Source: Muricomes sp.
GTDB taxonomy: Bacteria > Bacillota > Clostridia > Lachnospirales > Lachnospiraceae
Reading direction: 5' to 3'
DNA: 5,775 bases
NCBI GenBank assembly: GCA_020024675.1
Contig: JAHHTM010000096.1
Coordinates: 1 to 5,775 of the forward strand
Made by a program: the position numbers and the translations under genes. Below, piece after piece: positions 1-5,433 of the stretch (the stretch's first letter is position 1; each line of letters opens with the position of its first letter). The notes beneath the pieces are model-generated. The model made no database searches and was not told where the DNA came from. It saw only the letters and a list, made by a program, of their open reading frames with translations.

Positions 1-1049
1 ATCATCTGTGCTTCTACAAGATCCATTCTTTCTGGATTTACTTTAATTTCAATATCAGGTGTCTTAATCTGAAATTTTCTTGTTTCTGTAATATTACTGG
101 CTAACAAAGAAGATTTTTCTCCTACCGCTTCCTCAAAATTCTTATCAAAATTTTCCATTTTTTCTGCTGACACACCACTTTGTTCGAAAATTTTCTTCAC
201 ATCAGTCTTATCAAATTCAAGTGGTTCCGGTTCTTCTTTGTGTGCAACAATCATTTCATTTATGGTCTCATGAATGTTTCTTACGGTGTCATAGTCGGAT
301 TCTTCTCCCAGAGTATCTTCAATAATTACCTGAAATGTTTCTTTCTGAAAATCAGCTGACATAGGCATCTTTGCCCCTAACACATTGCTGATCAGTTCTT
401 CCTGAATATCTTTCGTCTTTCTTGTGTAATAAAGTACCCCATGAACATCACTATTGCGATCTGTAAATGCCGGGAATAAAAACCCTTTATCCGGCTGGTC
501 TACTACCCAGTCCCTGATTCGATCCTGCATTCTATTGTCTTCTGCATTATAACTTAATCCAGGTTTTGATAAAGCAACTGGACAAAGGCTGCAGAGAATA
601 AATTCATAAACATCCTCTGATGCATCAAACATTTCTAATCCGTCTGAAGATTTTCCTGGTATATCATACATTCCGTGGATCAATACAATATAGTAATTCG
701 TTTCGTATTGATAGTTCTCTATGATTTTGTCATAAAATTCTTCTAGAAGCATATCATCTTCTAATTTGCTATTTTTAAGTTTTATAAGAAACTCTTGAGT
801 GCCTCCAGGCATCTCTGCATCAAGAGGGAATTCCATATTTAACATATTTTTTCCTATTGTTCCTGATAATGTTTTCTTGAATATATCAAAATATTTAAAC
901 GCCTCTTCTTCCGGAAGTGAAAGAAAAGCTTCCTTTGCTTCCATTTTTTTCTCTTTTTCATGATCCACATAACAACCACATATACGGGTAATCGCACAAT
1001 TCGCAGGTGTAAACTGTTTTCTTATCTCCAGAACTTCTTTCTTATTCAT
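1..1049 (-). CDS. DUF4317 family protein, C-terminus beyond the window
   Basis: The first 349 residues are visible and the frame is still open at the left edge. The protein opens MNKKEVLEIRKQFTP. A cysteine-rich stretch follows (C18, C24, C26 in NCAITRICGCYVD), and a second pair lies at C153 and C156 in CSLCPVAL. I recognise this pattern as DUF4317, a family of unknown biochemical role common in Lachnospiraceae. Residues after about 240 are rich in Glu, Lys and Asp and look partly flexible. No signal peptide or membrane segment is visible, so it is probably cytoplasmic. The start is an ATG preceded by AAGGAAGG (minus strand, 1055-1064) at suitable spacing. It lies 25 bp after the ABC-F stop with no terminator between them, so co-transcription is likely. 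The paired cysteines could bind metal, but that is only inference. The family call is fairly sure; the function is not known. Confidence 0.85.
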   Translation of the reverse strand, partial: MNKKEVLEIRKQFTPANCAITRICGCYVDHEKEKKMEAKEAFLSLPEEEAFKYFDIFKKTLSGTIGKNMLNMEFPLDAEMPGGTQEFLIKLKNSKLEDDMLLEEFYDKIIENYQYETNYYIVLIHGMYDIPGKSSDGLEMFDASEDVYEFILCSLCPVALSKPGLSYNAEDNRMQDRIRDWVVDQPDKGFLFPAFTDRNSDVHGVLYYTRKTKDIQEELISNVLGAKMPMSADFQKETFQVIIEDTLGEESDYDTVRNIHETINEMIVAHKEEPEPLEFDKTDVKKIFEQSGVSAEKMENFDKNFEEAVGEKSSLLASNITETRKFQIKTPDIEIKVNPERMDLVEAQM

Positions 1050-1074
1050 AGCGCATCCTTCCTTTTACTATATC

Positions 1075-2631
1075 CTATACTAATTTTGTCGTCCATTTTG
1101 AACAATCCCACACTTCTTGTACTACATCCTGGTAAAATTCTGGTTCGTGACAAATAAGAAGGATTGTTCCTTTATACTCTTTCAATGCTTCTTTTAGAGA
1201 ATCTTTTGCATCCACATCCAAATGATTTGTAGGCTCGTCTAAAAATAATACATTTGTTTCTCTGTTTAAAAGTTTGCACAAACGCACTTTTGCCTGTTCC
1301 CCACCACTTAACACTCTTACCTGACTTTCAATATGTTTTGTTGTAAGTCCACATTTTGCAAGGGCTGAGCGTACCTCATACTGTGTAAAAGAGGGAAATT
1401 CACTCCATATTTCTTCAATACATGTAGATTTGTTTTTTCCATCCCCTTCTTGTTCAAAATATCCAACTGCAATATTTTCTCCAAGTTCACATGAACCTTT
1501 CAGAGGTTTTACGATTCCTAAAATACTTCGGATCAATGTTGTCTTTCCAATTCCATTTGCTCCTGTAAGCGCAATTTTCTGCCCTCTTTCCACAGATAAA
1601 TCTAGTGGTTTTGACAATGGCTCATTGTATCCAATCACAAAATCTTTTGTCTCAAATATGTATTTTCCAGGAGTACGTCCTTGTTTGAAATGAAATTCTG
1701 GTTTTGGGCGTTCTGCTGCCAATTCAATAATATCCATTTTATCTAATTTTTTTTGTCTTGACATAGCCATATTTCTCGTTGATACTCTCGCCTTATTTCT
1801 AGCCACAAAATCTTTTAGCTGATTAATTTCTTGTTGCTGTTTTTTATAGGCTGCTTCAAGCTGACTTTTCTTCACTTCATATATTCTCTGAAAATCAGCA
1901 TAATTCCCAACGTAACGATCCAATTTTTGATTTTCCATATGATAAATAAGGTTTACAACTTCATCAAGGAATGGAATGTCATGCGAAATCAAAATAAATG
2001 CATTTTCATAATCAAGAAGATATCTTTTAAGCCAGTTTATATGTTCTTCGTCCAAATAGTTTGTAGGCTCATCTAAAAGTAGAATATCTGGTTTTTCAAG
2101 AAGAAGCTTTCCTAGTAAGATTCTTGTCCTTTGCCCACCACTTAAATCTGTCACATCACGATCAAGTCCAATTTCTAATAGTCCAAGTGCACGTGCTACT
2201 TCTTCTACCTTTGTGTCTATGATATAAAAATCATGTAACGTCAGTGTATCTTGAATTGTTCCAAGCTCTTCCATCATCTTGTCCATTTCATTCGCATCTG
2301 CTTCTCCTAACTTTTCACAAATGCTGTTCATTCGTTCTTCTAATTCAAACAAATATGAAAACGCTGATTTTAAAACATCTTTAATTGTCATGCCTTTTTC
2401 CAGAACCGTATGTTGATCAAGATATCCTACACGGACATTCTTCGCCCATTCTATTTTTCCTTCTTCTGGTTGTAATTTTCCTGTTACTATATTCATAAAA
2501 GTGGACTTTCCTTCTCCATTTGCACCGATTAGTCCAATGTGCTCTCCTTTTAATAGACGAAAAGACACATCCTGAAAGATTGCACGGTCACCAAATCCAT
2601 GGGAAAGATGTTCTACGTTCAATATACTCAT
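1075..2631 (-). CDS. ABC-F family ATPase (short-linker, YkpA/YbiT-like)
   Basis: The protein has 518 residues and two fused ATP-binding cassettes with no membrane segments, the layout of ABC-F proteins that act on ribosomes. Domain 1 has Walker A GANGEGKST (36-44), signature LSGGQ (163-167), Walker B LLLDEP (184-189) and switch H217. Domain 2 has Walker A GANGIGKTT (357-365), signature LSGGE (441-445), Walker B LFLDEP (462-467) and switch H495. Both catalytic glutamates, E188 and E466, are present. The linker (about 240-318) is a charged helical hairpin with RNKARVSTRNMAMSRQKK near its tip. It lacks the long arm typical of antibiotic-resistance ABC-F proteins, and there is no C-terminal extension. 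The second H-switch reads CHEPEF rather than the usual SHDxxF. A housekeeping role in translation is the likeliest reading, but its ribosomal function cannot be set from sequence. It heads a unit with the DUF4317 gene. Confidence 0.93.
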   Translation of the reverse strand: MSILNVEHLSHGFGDRAIFQDVSFRLLKGEHIGLIGANGEGKSTFMNIVTGKLQPEEGKIEWAKNVRVGYLDQHTVLEKGMTIKDVLKSAFSYLFELEERMNSICEKLGEADANEMDKMMEELGTIQDTLTLHDFYIIDTKVEEVARALGLLEIGLDRDVTDLSGGQRTRILLGKLLLEKPDILLLDEPTNYLDEEHINWLKRYLLDYENAFILISHDIPFLDEVVNLIYHMENQKLDRYVGNYADFQRIYEVKKSQLEAAYKKQQQEINQLKDFVARNKARVSTRNMAMSRQKKLDKMDIIELAAERPKPEFHFKQGRTPGKYIFETKDFVIGYNEPLSKPLDLSVERGQKIALTGANGIGKTTLIRSILGIVKPLKGSCELGENIAVGYFEQEGDGKNKSTCIEEIWSEFPSFTQYEVRSALAKCGLTTKHIESQVRVLSGGEQAKVRLCKLLNRETNVLFLDEPTNHLDVDAKDSLKEALKEYKGTILLICHEPEFYQDVVQEVWDCSKWTTKLV

Positions 2632-2640
2632 TTTCAAAAG

Positions 2641-2647
2641 CTCCTTT
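2641..2647 (-). promoter_or_regulatory. Ribosome binding site fixing the ABC-F start
   Basis: On the minus strand this reads AAAGGAG. It sits 9 nt before the ATG at 2631 but only 3 nt before an in-frame TTG at 2637, so the ATG is the better start and the protein has 518 rather than 520 residues. Confidence 0.8.
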
Positions 2648-2697
2648 ATGTTTCTTTCAATTTATACTACATTCAAATATCGTTTCTCACGACTGAT

Positions 2698-2726
2698 ATT
2701 ATAAACGGAAATATAAAATTCCTCAA
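2698..2726 (-). promoter_or_regulatory. Promoter of the ABC-F/DUF4317 unit
   Basis: On the minus strand the -35 box is TTGAGG (2721-2726, four of six consensus bases) and the -10 box is a perfect TATAAT (2698-2703), with a 17-bp spacer. Transcription should begin near 2691, giving a leader of about 60 nt. The start of that leader contains the small inverted repeat TCGT-TTCTC-ACGA (plus strand 2680-2692), too weak to call a terminator. Confidence 0.7.
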
Positions 2727-2754
2727 CAAAAACTCTCTTCTATTGTGCTATAAT
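2723..2754 (+). promoter_or_regulatory. Extended -10 promoter for the 100-residue protein
   Basis: TGCTATAAT (2746-2754) is a perfect extended -10 box. The -35 is poor: TCAACA at 2723-2728 with a 20-bp spacer is the best match, which fits extended -10 promoters that depend little on a -35. The predicted start near 2761 leaves a leader of about 15 nt that is mostly the ribosome binding site. The -35 area overlaps that of the opposing ABC-F promoter. Confidence 0.65.
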
Positions 2755-2775
2755 GTTGGCATAGGAGGCATTGCA

Positions 2776-3078
2776 ATGATTGATAAAACTTTTATTCCTG
2801 TTGGTGGGCTGAAAAAAGAGCCTTATTCTGGCTGTCATAATGGTATGCGTTATTTTTTAGAGGCTGATGATGAAAAGAAGAATTTCATCGTTACTGTTTA
2901 TCCAGAACCATGGTCTATAGAAAAAACAGCTCCCGAAAATAAAACTAGCTGTACTTTTCCCATTTCTGAAGATGGCATGGATGCAGCGATAGAATGGCTT
3001 TTAAAGACCTATGAAGAAAATAAAGAGTTCTGGACCGAATCATTAAAGAACTCCATGCATATTGTATACGCTGACTGA
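2776..3078 (+). CDS. Small conserved-looking hypothetical protein, 100 residues
   Basis: I do not recognise the family with confidence. The start is the ATG at 2776, which follows AGGAGG (2763-2768) by 7 nt. The frame stays open upstream, but those codons cross the promoter and so are not translated. The product is acidic and soluble, with no signal peptide or membrane segment. It begins MIDKTFIPVGGLKKEPYSG, has an aromatic centre (VTVYPEPWSIEKT, about 39-51) and ends in a probable helix with several Trp and Glu residues (about 69-93, AAIEWLLKTYEENKEFW). It has its own promoter and terminator and so forms a single-gene unit, divergent from the ABC-F operon. Strong start signals and a protein-like composition make it a real gene. 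My impression is of a small Lachnospiraceae-type cytoplasmic protein; the function is unknown. Confidence 0.85.
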   Translation: MIDKTFIPVGGLKKEPYSGCHNGMRYFLEADDEKKNFIVTVYPEPWSIEKTAPENKTSCTFPISEDGMDAAIEWLLKTYEENKEFWTESLKNSMHIVYAD

Positions 3079-3090
3079 TACAACACATCT

Positions 3091-3140
3091 AAAAGGATGA
3101 CAATTTTGCTACTCTTAGCTTTGTCGTCCTTTTATTTATT
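3091..3140 (+). terminator. Intrinsic terminator after the 100-residue protein
   Basis: AAAAGGATGACAA (3091-3103) pairs with TTGTCGTCCTTTT (3121-3133) over 13 positions, with one G-T wobble. The loop can form a small inner hairpin, GCT/AGC. The stem runs into TTTTATTTATTTATTTT. It begins 12 nt after the stop codon. Confidence 0.85.
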
Positions 3141-3246
3141 TATTTTACTTATAAATATCTATTCGTTTTTCGTATATTTTTCACAAACTTATTCATCTTT
3201 TTTTCTATAGTACAGACAATTTCACCACTTTCATCCAAAAAAATGA

Positions 3247-3286
3247 TTGATTTTTATCAAAGAATAGTGTATTCTATTAATATAAT
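3247..3286 (+). promoter_or_regulatory. Probable promoter of the riboswitch-permease transcript
   Basis: TTGATT (3247-3252) lies 17 bp before TATTCT (3270-3275), each a four- or five-of-six match. A perfect TATAAT at 3281-3286 is an alternative -10 box but lacks a well-placed -35. Either gives a start between about 3282 and 3293, roughly 30-40 nt before the aptamer. Two inverted repeats flank and cover these boxes: TTGAT-TTTT-ATCAA (3247-3260) and AATTCT-TAG-AGAATT (3284-3298). Confidence 0.5.
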
Positions 3287-3320
3287 TCTTAGAGAATTTA
3301 TGGAATTTTAATATTTGTGT

Positions 3321-3397
3321 CAGATTATAATTTATATATGTTCATAATTGGTTGAACGTCTCTACCAGCTACCGTAATAGCTGTCTATAAATTTCTG
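3321..3397 (+). promoter_or_regulatory. Purine riboswitch aptamer, guanine/hypoxanthine type
   Basis: The three-way junction of the purine (G-box) riboswitch can be drawn by hand. P1 is AATTTATA (3329-3336) with TATAAATT (3386-3393), extended by CAGA/TCTG at its base. P2 is GTTCA (3340-3344) with TGAAC (3353-3357). P3 is CAGCTA (3366-3371) with TAGCTG (3378-3383). The junction strand GTCTCTACC (3358-3366) matches the hallmark GTYTCTACC. Loop GG (3350-3351) can kiss loop CC (3372-3373). The specificity base before P1 (xpt C74) is C at 3385, which predicts guanine or hypoxanthine binding rather than adenine. Odd points: the base equivalent to A73 is T (3384), P2 is short, and the third loop reads CCGTAA with no further A. 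The downstream purine permease gene supports the call. Confidence 0.85.
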
Positions 3398-3478
3398 TGT
3401 TGTGGTGCATATTTATTTAATGTACCCGAGATTATAGGCATTTGGTTCGTAGCTTTTTTTATTGTTTCACGATTTTTT
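3398..3478 (+). promoter_or_regulatory. Likely riboswitch expression platform, mechanism unresolved
   Basis: A hairpin GGTGCAT (3404-3410)/ATGTACC (3420-3426) lies directly after the aptamer. T-runs follow at 3454-3460 and 3473-3478. The first run is preceded by GTAGCT (3449-3454), which can pair perfectly with AGCTAC (3367-3372) inside P3 of the aptamer; that pairing and P3 exclude each other. No compact strong terminator stem is visible, so the switching mode is not decided here. Confidence 0.4.
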
Positions 3479-3539
3479 ATCTTAACAATATACTAGAGCA
3501 TTGGATACTATTGCAGCCATCCACCATATTATCAAGCTG

Positions 3540-3568
3540 TTGACAGAAAGGAGGGGTTCAGATAGGTT
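3540..3568 (+). promoter_or_regulatory. Possible second, riboswitch-independent promoter
   Basis: A perfect TTGACA (3540-3545) is followed after 17 bp by TAGGTT (3563-3568), which keeps the three most conserved -10 bases (T1, A2, T6) but no others. Transcription would start near 3575 and bypass the aptamer. The weak -10 box keeps this tentative. Confidence 0.3.
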
Positions 3569-3628
3569 TTCTGCATAATCCGCAGACACTTGGTTAGATG
3601 ACTGTCTTATATCACATAAAAATTACTA

Positions 3629-3658
3629 ACTCAAGTGGGAATCGTAGTCCCCGTGAGT
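3629..3658 (+). promoter_or_regulatory. Hairpin immediately upstream of the permease ribosome binding site
   Basis: ACTCA (3629-3633) pairs with TGAGT (3654-3658), and GGGA (3637-3640) pairs with TCCC (3648-3651), with mismatches between the two stems. The hairpin ends next to the purine-rich GGAGGTAGGAGG and could affect ribosome access or protect the 5' region. It lacks a T-tract, so it is not a terminator. Confidence 0.4.
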
Positions 3659-3664
3659 GGAGGT

Positions 3665-3670
3665 AGGAGG
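3665..3670 (+). promoter_or_regulatory. Ribosome binding site fixing the permease start
   Basis: AGGAGG here is 6 nt from the ATG at 3677. An in-frame GTG at 3635 would add 14 residues, but those codons form the leader hairpin and have no ribosome binding site. The ATG is therefore the start. Confidence 0.85.
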
Positions 3671-3676
3671 GAAAAT

Positions 3677-5053
3677 ATGAACTTAGACAAAATATTTCAC
3701 TTAAAAGAACACGGCACAGACGTAAAAACTGAGATTATCGCTGGTGTAACAACTTTCATGACAATGGCTTATATTCTGGCTGTAAACCCTAACATTCTTG
3801 CCGAATCCGGTATGGATCGTGGTGCTGTATTTACAGCAACAGCATTAGCATCTTTCATTGCTACCTGCCTGATGGCATTGTTATCTAACTACCCATTCGT
3901 TCTTGCACCAGGTATGGGACTGAATGCATACTTTTCATACACAGTTGTACTTGGTATGGGTTACACATGGCAGATGGCTTTGGCAGCAGTATTTATTGAA
4001 GGTATCATCTTCATCCTTCTGTCACTTACAAATGTCAGAGAGGCTATTTTCAATGCTATTCCAATGAATTTAAAGCATGCTGTTTCCGTTGGTATTGGTC
4101 TTTTCATTGCATTTATCGGTCTTCAGAATGCTAATATCGTAGTTGATAATCCTGCAACAAAAGTTGGTATGTTCTCTTTCAAAGCTTGTATTGCTGATGG
4201 AACATTCAGATCAGTTGGTATCACCGTTCTTCTTGCATTACTTGGCATCCTTGTTACAGGTATCCTTTTAGCTTTAAATGTAAAAGGTAATATCCTCTGG
4301 GGTATTCTTATTACATGGGCTCTTGGAATCATCTGCCAGCTTACTGGTTTGTATCAGCCAAATCCGGAACTTGGAATGTTTAGTGTAATCCCTGATTTTT
4401 CAGCAGGAATTGCTGTTCCAAGTCTCGCCCCAACATTTATGCATATGGACTTTTCTAAAGTCTTCACTATGGATTTCTTAGTGATCATGTTTGCATTCCT
4501 ATTTGTTGATATGTTCGATACACTCGGAACATTGATTGGTGTTGCATCTAAAGCTGATCTTCTCGATTCCGAAGGTAAGCTTCCAAAAATCCGTGGTGCT
4601 CTGTTATCAGATGCCATTGGAACATCCGTTGGTGCTATGCTTGGTACATCAACAACTACTACTTTCGTAGAAAGTGCTTCTGGTGTTGCGGATGGTGGAC
4701 GTACAGGTCTTACAAGTATTGTTGCAGCTATCCTATTTGCAATTTCACTATTCCTGTCACCAATTTTCTTGGCAATTCCTGGCTGGGCTACAGCTCCAGC
4801 ACTTATCATAGTTGGATTCTTGATGCTTACATCTATCACTAAGATTGACTTTGATGATTTTACAGAAGCAATTCCAGCATTTATCTGTATCATTGCAATG
4901 CCATTTATGTACAGTATTTCCGAAGGTATTGCAATGGGTATCATCTCATATGTCGTACTGAATCTTGTTACAGGCAAATTCAAAGAGAAAAAGATCAACA
5001 TACTGATGTACATTCTTGCAATTGTCTTTGTATTAAAATATATCTTAGTATAA
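3677..5053 (+). CDS. NCS2 family purine permease (AzgA/PbuG type, COG2252)
   Basis: A 458-residue, highly hydrophobic inner-membrane protein with about 12-14 membrane segments, the size expected of AzgA/PbuG proton-coupled nucleobase importers. Family motifs are in order: TEIIAGVTTFMTMAYIL near 18-34, APGMGLNAYF (77-86), FVDMFDTLGTL (276-286) and GTSTTTTFVESASG (323-336), followed by ADGGRTGL (338-345). The conserved acidic residues D278, D281 and E332 lie where the substrate site of this fold is expected. Likely substrates are hypoxanthine, guanine or adenine, and the riboswitch 280 nt upstream favours guanine/hypoxanthine. Control is probably by that riboswitch: in the best-known cases guanine lowers expression of such genes. 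It is transcribed alone and ends at a strong hairpin terminator. Sequence cannot tell PbuG from PbuO or AzgA specificity, so no symbol is given. Confidence 0.95.
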   Translation: MNLDKIFHLKEHGTDVKTEIIAGVTTFMTMAYILAVNPNILAESGMDRGAVFTATALASFIATCLMALLSNYPFVLAPGMGLNAYFSYTVVLGMGYTWQMALAAVFIEGIIFILLSLTNVREAIFNAIPMNLKHAVSVGIGLFIAFIGLQNANIVVDNPATKVGMFSFKACIADGTFRSVGITVLLALLGILVTGILLALNVKGNILWGILITWALGIICQLTGLYQPNPELGMFSVIPDFSAGIAVPSLAPTFMHMDFSKVFTMDFLVIMFAFLFVDMFDTLGTLIGVASKADLLDSEGKLPKIRGALLSDAIGTSVGAMLGTSTTTTFVESASGVADGGRTGLTSIVAAILFAISLFLSPIFLAIPGWATAPALIIVGFLMLTSITKIDFDDFTEAIPAFICIIAMPFMYSISEGIAMGIISYVVLNLVTGKFKEKKINILMYILAIVFVLKYILV

Positions 5054-5056
5054 TAG

Positions 5057-5093
5057 AAAACTGCCGGATCGGCTTTGATCCGGCAGTTTTTTT
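5057..5093. terminator. Bidirectional intrinsic terminator between converging genes
   Basis: AAAACTGCCGGATC (5057-5070) pairs perfectly with GATCCGGCAGTTTT (5077-5090) around the loop GGCTTT. Seven T follow on the plus strand; on the minus strand the stem exits into TTTTCTATTAT. It begins 3 nt after the permease stop and ends 1 nt from the stop codon of the ModE-like gene, so it serves both. Confidence 0.95.
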
Positions 5094-5094
5094 A

Positions 5095-5433
5095 TTATTC
5101 ACAATACTCTGGAAAATATTTTTCAAATGCCTTTTTTCCATTTTCTTCCATTTCACTTTGCATTTTATTAAAACGTTCTATCAAAGATATCCCTGTTTTA
5201 GTAACTCCACATTTTCCCCCTTTTACCCCTCCGTGGAATCTTATGATCAATTCTTCTTTGAGTAGTGCTTCTGCTCTATTTACGATTTTCCAACCTTTAC
5301 TGTATGACATTCCCATCGTTGTACATGCTTCTTTCATAGACCCCATCTTTTCTATATATTCTAGTAACATTACAAGTCCTGGTCCCAAAACTGGTTCATC
5401 ATCACAAATTCTGACTTTTACATCTAATCTCAT
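5095..5433 (-). CDS. ModE N-terminal-like winged-helix regulator, 112 residues
   Basis: A single-domain DNA-binding protein resembling the N-terminal domain of the molybdate regulator ModE (COG2005), often annotated as LysR-type. The pattern is clear: GPGLVMLLEYIEKMGSMKEA (17-36) leads into the helix-turn-helix, with recognition helix MSYSKGWKIVNRAE (42-55), then the wing LIIRFHGGVKGGKCGVTKTG (62-81), and an acidic C-terminal helix for dimerisation. There is no C-terminal Mop (molybdate-binding) domain, so any ligand sensing would differ from E. coli ModE. The ATG at 5433 is preferred: GGTGATC just upstream matches the 3' part of the extended Shine-Dalgarno sequence, and the ATG overlaps the stop of an upstream short frame as ATGA. 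A GTG at 5445 is an alternative. The target genes are unknown. It converges on the purine permease and shares its terminator. Confidence 0.85.
   Translation of the reverse strand: MRLDVKVRICDDEPVLGPGLVMLLEYIEKMGSMKEACTTMGMSYSKGWKIVNRAEALLKEELIIRFHGGVKGGKCGVTKTGISLIERFNKMQSEMEENGKKAFEKYFPEYCE

Larger units (their letters stand above)
3079..3676. other. Gene-free region of about 600 bases: terminator, promoter, riboswitch leader
   Basis: No protein gene of credible length is present on either strand. From left to right it holds the terminator at 3091-3140, an AT-rich stretch without clear signals (3141-3246), a promoter (3247-3286), a purine riboswitch aptamer (3321-3397), U-tracts (3454-3460 and 3473-3478), a possible second promoter (3540-3568), and hairpins that reach the ribosome binding site of the permease. 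Apart from the first terminator, everything points rightward toward the permease gene. Confidence 0.8.

Noticed and set aside
1430..2076. Plus-strand frames opposite the ABC-F gene
   Set aside because: They have no ribosome binding sites, and their translations are low-complexity shadows of the ABC-F codons.
1075..2631. ABC-F gene as an antibiotic resistance (ARE) determinant
   Set aside because: The linker is short and of the housekeeping type, with no long arm and no leader attenuator of the kind seen with inducible resistance genes.
2635..2637. TTG start two codons before the ABC-F ATG
   Set aside because: It would leave only 3 nt to the AAAGGAG ribosome binding site; the ATG at 2631 has ideal spacing.
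2668..2673. Start-stop ATGTAG in the ABC-F leader
   Set aside because: No ribosome binding site precedes it, and no terminator or attenuator structure accompanies it.
2599..2775. 59 extra N-terminal codons for the 100-residue protein
   Set aside because: They cover two promoters and the ABC-F start region, and the AGGAGG at 2763-2768 points to the ATG at 2776.
3321..3397. Adenine-type purine riboswitch
   Set aside because: The base that pairs with the ligand is C (3385), not T, which specifies guanine-class ligands.
3598..3666. 22-codon upstream frame in the permease leader
   Set aside because: No ribosome binding site precedes its ATG, and it runs through a hairpin into the permease binding site; probably chance.
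3635..3676. GTG start adding 14 residues to the permease
   Set aside because: The extra codons lie in a leader hairpin, lack a ribosome binding site and include the real AGGAGG; the family usually begins close to the chosen ATG.
4354..5013. Long antisense frame opposite the permease
   Set aside because: It is a mirror of the permease codons, has no start signals, and its translation resembles no protein; the permease frame is unmistakable.
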